From Treponema sp. (GTDB taxonomy: Bacteria > Spirochaetota > Spirochaetia > Treponematales > Treponemataceae): a stretch of 57,942 nt of DNA. The DNA lies in contig JAFLSR010000013.1 of NCBI GenBank assembly GCA_022510845.1, positions 1 to 57,942 on the forward strand. Direction: 5' to 3'. This document shows, piece by piece, positions 27,019 to 34,236 of the stretch. Both the position numbers and the translations under genes were made by a program. Below the pieces are notes generated by a model. That model made no database searches. It had not been told where the DNA came from and worked only from the letters and a program-made list of their open reading frames with translations. How positions within the stretch are numbered: the stretch's first letter is position 1; every line of letters begins with the position of its first letter.

Positions 27019-28527
27019 GTGAAAAAAATCTTGAAATTTGCAGCCGTTTTCGCGCTTGCGGCGTTTGTTTCGTCGCAAGCGTTCGCGAAGAAGGCGAAGG
27101 GTTCTGCCGAAGCGGGAAATACGGAAGCCGCGGCAGGCGGAGAAACGTCCGCCAATTCTAAAACCAAAAAGTCAAAAGAGAAAAAAGAAAAAGTTAAAAA
27201 GCCTAAGAAAATCCCATTCAATGAGGAACAGTTCAACAGTTCTTTCTACGCGGGTGACTACGCTACTTGCCTTTCTATGATGCTGTCCAAAGAAGACAGA
27301 AAAAAGGATGTCATTCTTAATTCGATTGATACGAATATGCTAATGCATCTAAACGGAGACTATCTTGGTTCCGGAAAGGCTTTCTTGGAAACTCAAAGAC
27401 TGATGCAGCAATCCAAAAAGGATACTGCTGGCGGAAAGAAGGCTGGGGCGGCAATGTCGAACGAAACCGCAACCAAGTATACCGGGAATATGTATGAAAG
27501 AATTCTCATGTATACGATGCGTGCGGTGAACGCCCTTTCGATGGGAGATATTGGAAACGCAAAAGGTGTGATGGATACTTACGCCGGCGACTACAAGGAC
27601 ATCATCGCGCCGCTCATCGCCGAGCAAAAGGCACTCGCCGAAGAAGACGACGATACTGAGGATGCCGATGCGGATGGCAGTTTGAAAAATGCTGGATTGA
27701 CGATTGACAGTGCGGCGATGAACAGCAGAAAGCCTCCGAAAAGCACCAAGGTTTATGAGAATTCTCCGTTGCTACAGTATCTTTCCGCGATTATTTATGC
27801 GGCGCACGCGGCATCCGAAGGGCAGGGCATCGAACACGCCGAAAAAGCGGCTTCCGAACTTAAAACGCTCAATCCGAATGTCAATGTTGCTGAAGATGTC
27901 GCGATTCCGTCCGGAAAGGGGCGTATTAATGTATTGGCTCTTTCGGGCACAATCGGAAAACGCACGGAAAAGACGAATGAGTTTGACGCAGGAATTCTAA
28001 GCGGAGTTCCGATTAAATTCAAGATTGCCTATCCTGTTTTCGAGCCGCAGACCCATGCAATAACCGCTGTGCGCGTTACGCTCAATGACGGAACATCAAA
28101 AACCGCTACGCTTGTAGAAGACTTTGATGAAGCCGTAAGACTTGATGTTGCCCTCAAAGCGCGCGGAGCGTACGGCAGGAGCGTTTTTAGGAACGTTATG
28201 AGGGTTGTTACTGCTTTTGCGACATTGGAATCTGCCAGAATTGCCGATCAAGTAAATTCCAATTTAATAACCCAAATCGCTTTGGCTACCGCGAAAATTG
28301 CCTTTCCTGCCGCGGTTGCGGCAAACAAGTCTGAACGCGCGGACCTTCGCCAAGGCGCGTACTTCCCGCACAAGGCAAGCGCAGCGGGTTTCACCGTTGC
28401 TCCGGGAACATATTCTGCGAAAGTTGAATATCTTTCAGGCAATTCAGTGCTTGAAACAAAAAATTTGGAGAATATCGTTGTTAAAACAGGAAAACCAACG
28501 ATTGTAATTTCATCATGCGCAAAGTAA
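27019..28527 (+). CDS. exported COG3014-like protein
   Basis: 502 aa from GTG 27019; ATG 27001 and 27007 are alternatives. GTG is chosen because GATGAGGG lies 5 bases upstream and the signal peptide KKILKFAAVFALAAFVSSQAFA starts there. A charged Lys-rich linker (about 25-65) is followed by a TPR-like helical region (YERILMYTMRAVNALSMGDI, about 165-185) and a C-terminal beta-rich part (GRINVLALSGTIGKRTE, GAYGRSVFRNVMRVVTA, GTYSAKVEYLS). This is the COG3014 layout, a family often encoded beside LpoB and LPP20 proteins. The stop overlaps the LPP20 start by 13 bases. Confidence 0.6.
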   Translation: MKKILKFAAVFALAAFVSSQAFAKKAKGSAEAGNTEAAAGGETSANSKTKKSKEKKEKVKKPKKIPFNEEQFNSSFYAGDYATCLSMMLSKEDRKKDVILNSIDTNMLMHLNGDYLGSGKAFLETQRLMQQSKKDTAGGKKAGAAMSNETATKYTGNMYERILMYTMRAVNALSMGDIGNAKGVMDTYAGDYKDIIAPLIAEQKALAEEDDDTEDADADGSLKNAGLTIDSAAMNSRKPPKSTKVYENSPLLQYLSAIIYAAHAASEGQGIEHAEKAASELKTLNPNVNVAEDVAIPSGKGRINVLALSGTIGKRTEKTNEFDAGILSGVPIKFKIAYPVFEPQTHAITAVRVTLNDGTSKTATLVEDFDEAVRLDVALKARGAYGRSVFRNVMRVVTAFATLESARIADQVNSNLITQIALATAKIAFPAAVAANKSERADLRQGAYFPHKASAAGFTVAPGTYSAKVEYLSGNSVLETKNLENIVVKTGKPTIVISSCAK

Positions 28528-29564
28528 AATTTTTCGGCGCAGTCTGTCTGCTTTTTGCGGGCAGTTTTGCGTTCGCAGCCAAAAAATCCGCCCCGCAAGC
28601 CATGCCGGAATGGGTGAACGTGCCTTCCGCCGTTTATCCGAACGCTTCCTACATAACGAGCGTGGGCTATGCCTCTGACCGTGATTCTGCCGAAATCAAG
28701 GCGTTGCAAGGAATTGCGGCGACGTTCGGGCAGTCCGTAAAGTCCGAAACCGAAGCCTCGCAGAGAATGGCACAAGCGAAGGCCGATGGAAAAGTTGCCA
28801 CCGCAAGTGTGAACACATTCAGCCAAAACATTTCGCGCTCCGTTGATGTGGATTCCCTCATCGGCGTGGAAGTGAAAGAATTCTGGCTTGAACAAAGCAC
28901 ATCAACGTGGTACGCCATCGCCGTTCTCGACAGAGAAAAGGCGGCGCAGATTTACGGCGAAATGATTAAGAAGAACGCTTCTGCGATTAAGACGCTTTTT
29001 TCTTCGGGCGCGGAAGACAAGGTTTCGTTTGAAGGCTACGCGGTGTATGACTTCGCGGAGGACATCGCGATTGAGAATGAAAACCATCTCAAAAAAGTTT
29101 CTGTCATCAAACCTGTCGAAGTTGATTCGCTCAAGCAGTATTGTCCTTCATCGAAGAATTATCATGCGAAGAAAATCGAAATCGCGAAGCAGATTCCAAT
29201 CTGCATAACGGTGGAGAACGATGTCAATGGAAGGATTGCCGCTGTTTTTCAGCAGACGATTTCTGCCGCAGGATTCCGTGGCACATTCGATAAAAGTGCG
29301 CGTTACCAGCTTTCGGCGACAGTGACATTCGAGCGTTCCGACACCACCGATGGAAAAACGGTTCGCTGCCGTTACAACATCGAAAGTCACATCCTTGATT
29401 TGGACAACGGGCAAAAACTCGCTCCGTTCAGTTTGACCGGGCGCGAAAGCCATGTTGATTTTACGGAAGCCAAGAACCGCGCCGTAAAAGCGATTGAGTC
29501 GAAGGTCAAGGACGATTTCGCAAAGTCGTTCGCGGCCTTTTTGAAAAACCTTGTGGCGGAGTAG
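28515..29564 (+). CDS. LPP20 family exported protein
   Basis: 349 aa. Signal peptide MRKVKFFGAVCLLFAGSFAF-A. LPP20 core at about residues 28-170: AMPEWVNVPSAVYPNASYIT, SVGYASDRDSAEIKALQGIA, then WLEQSTSTWYAIAVLDREKA. Residues about 195-349 add a second beta-rich domain (YQLSATVTFERSD, CRYNIESHILDLDNG) with the motif of a lipoprotein-assembly type fold. Function of LPP20 proteins is unknown. Overlaps the previous gene by 13 bases, so the two are translationally coupled. Confidence 0.75.
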   Translation: MRKVKFFGAVCLLFAGSFAFAAKKSAPQAMPEWVNVPSAVYPNASYITSVGYASDRDSAEIKALQGIAATFGQSVKSETEASQRMAQAKADGKVATASVNTFSQNISRSVDVDSLIGVEVKEFWLEQSTSTWYAIAVLDREKAAQIYGEMIKKNASAIKTLFSSGAEDKVSFEGYAVYDFAEDIAIENENHLKKVSVIKPVEVDSLKQYCPSSKNYHAKKIEIAKQIPICITVENDVNGRIAAVFQQTISAAGFRGTFDKSARYQLSATVTFERSDTTDGKTVRCRYNIESHILDLDNGQKLAPFSLTGRESHVDFTEAKNRAVKAIESKVKDDFAKSFAAFLKNLVAE

Positions 29565-29584
29565 TCCAAGTTAAAAAGTTTTGT

Positions 29585-29613
29585 GCGCGAGCCTCTGGCT
29601 CGCGCCATTTTTT
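29585..29613 (+). terminator. terminator directly before the next start codon
   Basis: GCGCGAGCC (29585-29593), loop TCT, GGCTCGCGC (29597-29605), then CA and TTTTTT (29608-29613). It ends the LPP20 operon and abuts the ATG at 29614. Confidence 0.75.
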
Positions 29614-30000
29614 ATGAAAATGAAAAGACTTGTTATAATTTTTGCTTTTTGTTTTGCGCTTCCTTCGCTTTTCGCCGAAATCATTTCGTGGAAGGGCATG
29701 GAATTTGGCAGCGAGCGCAATCCCGCTTGGCTCAAAAATCTGACAAAGAAAAACGACGAGCGCACCGCCCGCAAAAGATTTGAAATTGACGAGGCGTTCG
29801 AAATATTTTTGGGCGTGGGCAAAGACGAGGATTTGGAAAGCGCGAAAAGTTATGCTGCTTCCGACTGCATGAAAAAAATTCTCGCCGCCGAAGAAACAGA
29901 CGAAACCATTTTGAATGGACTTTTGCCTGTGTACGATTTTTGGACGCTCGACGAAACGGGCTACACGGTTTATTCTCTCTTCAAGTTGAAAAGACGCTAG
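29614..30000 (+). CDS. small exported LPP20-like protein
   Basis: 128 aa from ATG 29614 (or 126 from ATG 29620). Signal peptide MKMKRLVIIFAFCFALPSLFA. The mature part repeats the LPP20 layout: NPAWLKNLTKKN, IFLGVGKDEDLESAKSYAAS and TGYTVYSLFKLKRR. No Shine-Dalgarno sequence is present, because a 9-bp terminator hairpin fills the space before the ATG; read-through translation after the hairpin or an alternative start must be assumed. It may be expressed only when the terminator is bypassed. Confidence 0.6.
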   Translation: MKMKRLVIIFAFCFALPSLFAEIISWKGMEFGSERNPAWLKNLTKKNDERTARKRFEIDEAFEIFLGVGKDEDLESAKSYAASDCMKKILAAEETDETILNGLLPVYDFWTLDETGYTVYSLFKLKRR

Positions 30001-30063
30001 ACGACTTCTGCGGGTAACTACGGCTTGTAAGTTTTTTTACGCGGAATTGAAGAATCAGTGTGA

Positions 30064-30089
30064 GAAAAAAAATGGGGCTTTCGCCCCAA
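30064..30089 (-). terminator. terminator of the small secreted protein cluster
   Basis: On the complement: TTGGGGC-GAAA-GCCCCA followed by TTTTTTTT. It closes the minus-strand genes 30096-31837. Confidence 0.8.
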
Positions 30090-30095
30090 GGAGGT

Positions 30096-30620
30096 TTACC
30101 AGTCGGATTGCAATTTCCCTTCCGCGATTTCTTTGAATATTGCTTTCCAGTTTTCTATTTCTTCTTTATAAACCACCGCACCGTTTGCAAGCAATTTCCC
30201 GTCTGCGCCTTTCTTGCCGATTAAATCCTCTTCTTTGCAAACCCATTCTCGTTTATATGCATCATACATTACAAGTCGCACATCTTTTGTGGAAAACCTC
30301 ATCCTGCCTTCTCTGAATTCAGCAACGAGCGTGTATCTTAAATCGGCAAGCATGGCGGTTTTTATCCACCTGAAACTTCTGTAAAGAGATATTGATAACA
30401 TTGTATTTGAGGACGAAGCAAGAGTGCCCGCTACATGCGAAAATTTATCCAAAAAATAACTTCTTGTGTCATTGAAAAGCGCATCTATGCTTTGCTTTGT
30501 TTCGATTACTTCGCTGTATTCTGCAAGCGGATGTTCTTCGGTTGGACCTGTGGTCTGCGCGTGTAGAGCCGTAGCGCATAAAAAAACTGCGGCTATTAAA
30601 AAGAATACATTTTTCTTCAT
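30096..30620 (-). CDS. small exported protein, unknown
   Basis: 174 aa from ATG 30620, with AAGGAG 8 bases upstream. Signal peptide MKKNVFFLIAAVFLCATALH-AQ. The mature part has a central hydrophobic helical stretch (SSNTMLSISLYRSFRWIKTA) and a late beta region (YTLVAEFREGRMRFSTKDVR) that reads like a small secreted or lipid-binding fold. I do not recognise the family. Third gene of four small exported proteins on this strand; its terminator follows. Confidence 0.55.
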   Translation of the reverse strand: MKKNVFFLIAAVFLCATALHAQTTGPTEEHPLAEYSEVIETKQSIDALFNDTRSYFLDKFSHVAGTLASSSNTMLSISLYRSFRWIKTAMLADLRYTLVAEFREGRMRFSTKDVRLVMYDAYKREWVCKEEDLIGKKGADGKLLANGAVVYKEEIENWKAIFKEIAEGKLQSDW

Positions 30621-30637
30621 GTGCTTCTCCTTGAAAA

Positions 30638-31054
30638 TTACCTTATGAACCAACGCCGCATAAATTCCTGCGTGCCATAGTCGCGGAAAACATAAGCGTA
30701 AAGTTGGCAGAAGCACGTCATGTATTCTGAATCTGAAATTCTTACGAGCGTTGTAATATAGTCGATGATGTCTGCCTTTCTTGCGCTCATTGCACCTTCT
30801 TTCTGAAGTTCAATCGATGCGCCTTCGTTCGGAAAAAACCATCCGTAAAAAAGATACGGATTTGAATCCCAAAGCGAAATTATTGAAATTCTTGTTTCAG
30901 TTGTGATTCCTTCGCCTCGGCTGTACGAATCAAAAATCTCTCTGATCTGTGCCTTGATTTCAGGCGTTAGTTCAGCGTCCTTCAGCTGCTCTGCAAATCC
31001 TCCAGCGCAAACCAAAATCATTGCAAGCGCGATTATTTGAAATTTTGCTTTCAT
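30638..31054 (-). CDS. small exported protein, unknown
   Basis: 138 aa. Signal peptide MKAKFQIIALAMILVCAGGF-AEQ. Mature part is helical: LTPEIKAQIREIFDSYSRG, MSARKADIIDYITTLVRISD, and ends YAYVFRDYGTQEFMRRWF. AGGA lies 9 bases before the ATG. The stop is 17 bases before the next gene on this strand. No family recognised. Confidence 0.55.
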   Translation of the reverse strand: MKAKFQIIALAMILVCAGGFAEQLKDAELTPEIKAQIREIFDSYSRGEGITTETRISIISLWDSNPYLFYGWFFPNEGASIELQKEGAMSARKADIIDYITTLVRISDSEYMTCFCQLYAYVFRDYGTQEFMRRWFIR

Positions 31055-31071
31055 AGACTTTTCCTGTTTAA

Positions 31072-31557
31072 CTATTTACGGCCTTTACCATTACAGTATT
31101 TGCATTTACCATCACCTCCACAGCGATCACATTTGTATTTTCCGTGATTTACGCCGCTTTTGTAATAGTAGCCTTTTCCATCGCATTTAGGGCATTTTCC
31201 ACTTCCATGACAAGGAATGCAATGCACGTCAACATGATTGTCAGCAGGAGCAACCCTATTGTTAGAACCACTGCTATTAACAGAGTTAACATATATTGTT
31301 GAACCGCTAGCTGAAAAAATCACTTTTTCATTAGTTTCAAGAACGAAACTCCTTGAATGTACTGCGCCAGAACTTTTGGGCTTTATTGCTCCGGGAGTGC
31401 CTCTTATACGTACATATTGAAGCGTATTATTCACTATTTTAATTGGAGCGCTGCTTGCTGTAATATCACAGCTTGTTCCTGTATAGTTCCAATCTTCAGC
31501 AAATAATGCTGTGCAAGTTAAAATTGTAATTAAAAACAAACAAAATTTCTTCTTCAT
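31072..31557 (-). CDS. exported protein with DnaJ-type zinc fingers
   Basis: 161 aa from ATG 31557 (GGAG 9 bases upstream; the frame is open further). Signal peptide MKKKFCLFLITILTCTALFA. Middle part is beta-rich (TSCDITASSAPIKIVNNTLQ). The C-terminus carries repeated CxxCxGxG units like the DnaJ zinc domain: CIPCHGSGKCPKCDGKGYYY and CDRCGGDGKCKYCNGKG, separated by a short loop. Exported CxxCxGxG proteins of this kind are found in gut bacteria; role unknown. Confidence 0.65.
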   Translation of the reverse strand: MKKKFCLFLITILTCTALFAEDWNYTGTSCDITASSAPIKIVNNTLQYVRIRGTPGAIKPKSSGAVHSRSFVLETNEKVIFSASGSTIYVNSVNSSGSNNRVAPADNHVDVHCIPCHGSGKCPKCDGKGYYYKSGVNHGKYKCDRCGGDGKCKYCNGKGRK

Positions 31558-31627
31558 GAATTTCTCCAAATATAAAAGACTCAAAACAAATTATGAACAA
31601 GATAGACTTGTTCATAATTTGTTAGAT

Positions 31628-31837
31628 TTATCTTCTTTTGTGCATATAATCATAGTGACCGCAGTAGTAGCATTTTGAAGTGCCTATTTCTGACCAAAAC
31701 TCACTGCAATGGCATGAGGCACTTGTACATTTTGCTTTATAATGTTGAGAGCCTTTTTGACCTGCAAAGGTAAATCCTCCCGCTGCCACAAATAGTGCCA
31801 ATGCGCAAAGTCCGATAGTTACCATTCGTTTCTTCAT
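31628..31837 (-). CDS. small exported Cys-rich protein
   Basis: 69 aa. Signal peptide MKKRMVTIGLCALALFVAAG, then only about 45 residues with a zinc-knuckle-like Cys/His set (CTSASCHCSEF, KCYYCGHYDYMH). GGAGGAT lies 8 bases upstream. First gene after the strong promoter at 31872-31900 and head of the small exported protein cluster. Confidence 0.6.
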   Translation of the reverse strand: MKKRMVTIGLCALALFVAAGGFTFAGQKGSQHYKAKCTSASCHCSEFWSEIGTSKCYYCGHYDYMHKRR

Positions 31838-31871
31838 AAAAAAAATCCTCCGTCATTTTTATTTCTGTGTT

Positions 31872-31900
31872 ATTTTACACACAATATTTCTTATTGTCAA
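31872..31900 (-). promoter_or_regulatory. promoter of the small exported protein cluster
   Basis: On the complement: TTGACA (31900-31895), 17-bp spacer, TAAAAT (31877-31872). Consensus promoter with a 35-base leader to ATG 31837. Confidence 0.7.
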
Positions 31901-31923
31901 TACTATATTTATTTGTATTCACA
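31895..31923. promoter_or_regulatory. candidate operator between XRE gene and small-protein cluster
   Basis: TGTCAATAC (31895-31903), 11-bp spacer, GTATTCACA (31915-31923): inverted repeat with one mismatch. It overlaps the -35 boxes of both divergent promoters (minus: 31895-31900; plus TTGTAT 31913-31918 with TAAAAT 31935-31940). Confidence 0.5.
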
Positions 31924-31947
31924 CGATTTTTCGTTAAAATGTTTTCT

Positions 31948-32223
31948 ATGACGCTGGAGGAACAGGAGAAGTTCGTTTGCCGCCGGCTGCGGGCTGAACG
32001 TGAAAATGCGCATCTTTCGCAAATGGAACTTTCGCTCGAATCCGGCGTTTCGCAGAATATGATTACTTACATTGAAAATGGAAAGCGTACTCCCACGCTG
32101 AGTACGATTCTAAAATTATGCAACGCGCTGAAAATTGACCCGAGCGTACTTTTTCCCAAGAGGGACGCAAAAAGGCAGGCTGCAAAGAACACGGTTCTTG
32201 ACCTTGTAAAGAGATATATGTGA
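31948..32223 (+). CDS. XRE-family transcriptional regulator
   Basis: 91 aa from ATG 31948 (MTLEEQEKFVCRRLRAEREN); ATG 31939 is possible. HTH_3 domain: HLSQMELSLESGVSQNMITY (helix-turn-helix, about 23-42) and LSTILKLCNALKIDPSVLFP. No Shine-Dalgarno sequence; a TAAAAT box ends 7 bases upstream, so leaderless translation is likely. Divergent from four small exported protein genes across a shared inverted repeat, so a repressor of that cluster and of itself is the simplest reading. Confidence 0.85.
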   Translation: MTLEEQEKFVCRRLRAERENAHLSQMELSLESGVSQNMITYIENGKRTPTLSTILKLCNALKIDPSVLFPKRDAKRQAAKNTVLDLVKRYM

Positions 32224-32280
32224 TTTGCGGATTGTGACGCTAGACGAAGTGTTGGTACGCTCAAACGCTGAGAAGCGCAC

Positions 32281-33456
32281 TCATTTTCCCGTCCTGCGTT
32301 CTTCGACGAATTCCGCGATTTTTTCAAGCGCGATTTTTATTTTGTCAACGGCGGTCGCATAGCAGCATCGGATGTGTCCTTCGCCGCCAAGTCCGAAAAC
32401 GCTTCCGGGAACAACGGCGACATTGTGCTTTTGAAAAAGGCGCGTGGCGAATTCTTCGCTGGAAAGTCCTGTGGTGGAAATGTCCGGGAAAATGTAAAAC
32501 GCTCCGGCAGGCTCGGGAACAGAAAGTCCCATTTTGCGGAAAGCATCGCACATCAGATTTCGCCGCTGCTTGTAGCTGACGCGCATTTTTTCCACTTCGC
32601 TCCATCCGTTCCGAAGCCCTTCGATTGCCGCGTACTGGCTGAAAATCGGAGCGCAGATTGTGTTGTATCCGTGGAGTTTTACGATTTGAGCGAGAAGTTC
32701 GGCGGGCGCGGCAATGTAGCCGATTCTCCAGCCCGTCATCGCGAACGACTTTGAAAATCCGTTTAAAATAATCGCGTAGTCCTTCATTCCTTCAAACGAG
32801 CCGACGGAAACGTGTTCCGCGCCGTCATAGGAAAGCTCGCAGTAAATTTCGTCGCTGATAATCCAAAGTTGATTTTTTCTGACGACTTCCGCGATTTTTT
32901 CAAGTTCGTCCTTGGGAATCATCGTGCCGGTCGGATTGTTCGGAGAGCAAATCATCACGGCCTTTGTCTTTGGCGTGACAAGCGATTCGATTTGGTTCGC
33001 CGTAGGATAGAAGCCGTTCACGCTCGTATCAAGCGGAACGACTTTCGCGGCGCAAAGTTCGGCAAGCGGAGTGTAGTTCACATAGCAGGGCTGGCACACG
33101 ATTATCTCATCGCCCGGATTCAGAATCGCGCGGAGAACTGCGTCCACTCCTTCGCTTGCTCCAACAGTGATGAGAATCTCGTTCTGCGGCTCGTAGTTCA
33201 TTCCGTACTTGCGCATATACTTTGAAATTTCTTCGCGCAGTTCGAGAAGCCCCCAGTTCGAAGTGTAGGAAGTGTGGCCCTTTTTAAGATGGTAGAAGGC
33301 CTCCTCGCGGACGCACCAAGGGGTGGGAAAGTCCGGCTCGCCCACAGAAAGCGAAATCACGTCGTCGTGCCCGATGAGCATTTCGAAAAATTTTCGGATT
33401 CCGCTAGGCGGCGTTCGGAGCATCGATTCGCTGAACCTGTCTTGTCGTGAGTTCAT
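32281..33456 (-). CDS. class I/II pyridoxal-phosphate aminotransferase
   Basis: 391 aa, aspartate aminotransferase superfamily (PatA/AspC type). Shows SVGEPDFPTPWCVREEA, YTSNWGLLELREEIS, CSPNNPTGTMIPKDELEKIA, DEIYCELSYDG, the PLP lysine in LNGFSKSFAMTGWRIGYIAA. Amino-donor specificity unknown. Its ATG overlaps the Lrp stop (TAATG), so the two are co-translated; the pair Lrp-aminotransferase is a conserved unit. Confidence 0.92.
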   Translation of the reverse strand: MNSRQDRFSESMLRTPPSGIRKFFEMLIGHDDVISLSVGEPDFPTPWCVREEAFYHLKKGHTSYTSNWGLLELREEISKYMRKYGMNYEPQNEILITVGASEGVDAVLRAILNPGDEIIVCQPCYVNYTPLAELCAAKVVPLDTSVNGFYPTANQIESLVTPKTKAVMICSPNNPTGTMIPKDELEKIAEVVRKNQLWIISDEIYCELSYDGAEHVSVGSFEGMKDYAIILNGFSKSFAMTGWRIGYIAAPAELLAQIVKLHGYNTICAPIFSQYAAIEGLRNGWSEVEKMRVSYKQRRNLMCDAFRKMGLSVPEPAGAFYIFPDISTTGLSSEEFATRLFQKHNVAVVPGSVFGLGGEGHIRCCYATAVDKIKIALEKIAEFVEERRTGK

Positions 33457-33950
33457 TACGCCATCGCTCCTTCGCGGCGGTCCACTTCGTCTTCCACATA
33501 AATCACGTCGTTCTCTTTGTATGTTTTCAGCACGAATGAAGTTTTTGTGGAGCGGACGCCTTCGATTGTGGAAAGTTTTTCGCTCACGAAAAGTCCCACT
33601 TCTTTGAGCGAGTTGCCTTCGATAGTGACCATGAAATCGTAGCCGCCGCTCATCAAATAGACGGACTTCACTTGCGGGAAGCGATATATGCGGTCGGCGA
33701 TTTTGTCGAATCCGGAGCCGCGCTCGGGCGTAACTTGAATTTGAATCTGCACGTTGATTTTGTCTTTGGAATTCAAAAGTTTTTCTTTGTTGATGATTGC
33801 GGCATACTTCAAAATGATTCCGTCATCTTCCATCTGCTTTATTATTTGCGCCACTTGCTCCGGAGTTTTTTTTGTCATTGCGGCAATGTCGCTCACAGAA
33901 AGCCGAGCGTTTTCGGCGAGCAAGTTCAAAATTTCTTCATCGTAATTCAT
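33456..33950 (-). CDS. Lrp/AsnC-family regulator
   Basis: 164 aa. N-terminal winged helix (LLAENARLSVSDIAAMTKKT) followed by a RAM ligand-binding domain (about 70-145; VKSVYLMSGGYDFMVTIEG, EGVRSTKTSFVLKTYKEND). Controls the aminotransferase gene downstream, most likely with an amino acid as effector. ATG 33950 has no Shine-Dalgarno sequence; leaderless promoter. Confidence 0.9.
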   Translation of the reverse strand: MNYDEEILNLLAENARLSVSDIAAMTKKTPEQVAQIIKQMEDDGIILKYAAIINKEKLLNSKDKINVQIQIQVTPERGSGFDKIADRIYRFPQVKSVYLMSGGYDFMVTIEGNSLKEVGLFVSEKLSTIEGVRSTKTSFVLKTYKENDVIYVEDEVDRREGAMA

Positions 33951-33956
33951 AAGAAG

Positions 33957-33985
33957 ATGATATCAAATTTTGTGCTTTGTGTAAA
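33957..33985 (-). promoter_or_regulatory. lrp promoter, leaderless type
   Basis: On the complement: TTTACA (33985-33980), 17-bp spacer, TATCAT (33962-33957), 6 bases, ATG 33950. Confidence 0.65.
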
Positions 33986-34047
33986 GCGAGGCGAACACTC
34001 AGCAAACGCGCAAGGGATTGGAGCGCCTGGGGCGAAAGCGGAAGGGC

Positions 34048-34143
34048 TGCGAGTTTTGCTTTGCAAAACTCGGTAGCGACTTGTTGCGTAAAAAGCCCGG
34101 TCTTTGGTAGCAAGACGCAAGGCTTGCTACCAAATATGCGCCC
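34048..34143 (+). repeat. CGAGTTTTGC-type mosaic repeat, copy 2
   Basis: About 90 bases matching 21389-21490, including the hairpin GAGTTTTGCTTTGCAAAACTC, TAAAAAGCCCGGT and AGCAAGACGCAAGGCTTGC. Lies between lrp and the transglycosylase promoter. Confidence 0.85.
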
Positions 34144-34150
34144 CAAAAAA

Positions 34151-34196
34151 ATGTTTAAATTTTGCTATTTTTGTCGTTTTCTTGCACTGAAAAATG
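34151..34196 (+). repeat. TGCTATTTTTGTCGTTTT repeat, copy 2
   Basis: Same element as 8341-8380 (complement) and 47756-47803, here ATGTTTAAATTTTGC-TATTTTTGTCG-TTTTCTTGCACTG. It directly precedes the transglycosylase promoter. Confidence 0.8.
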
Positions 34197-34201
34197 AATG
34201 G

Positions 34202-34230
34202 TTTACAATAAAAAAAATCTGTGGTAGAAT
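34202..34230 (+). promoter_or_regulatory. transglycosylase promoter, leaderless type
   Basis: TTTACA (34202-34207), 17-bp spacer, TAGAAT (34225-34230), 6 bases, ATG 34237. No Shine-Dalgarno sequence. Confidence 0.65.
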
Positions 34231-34236
34231 TCAAAA

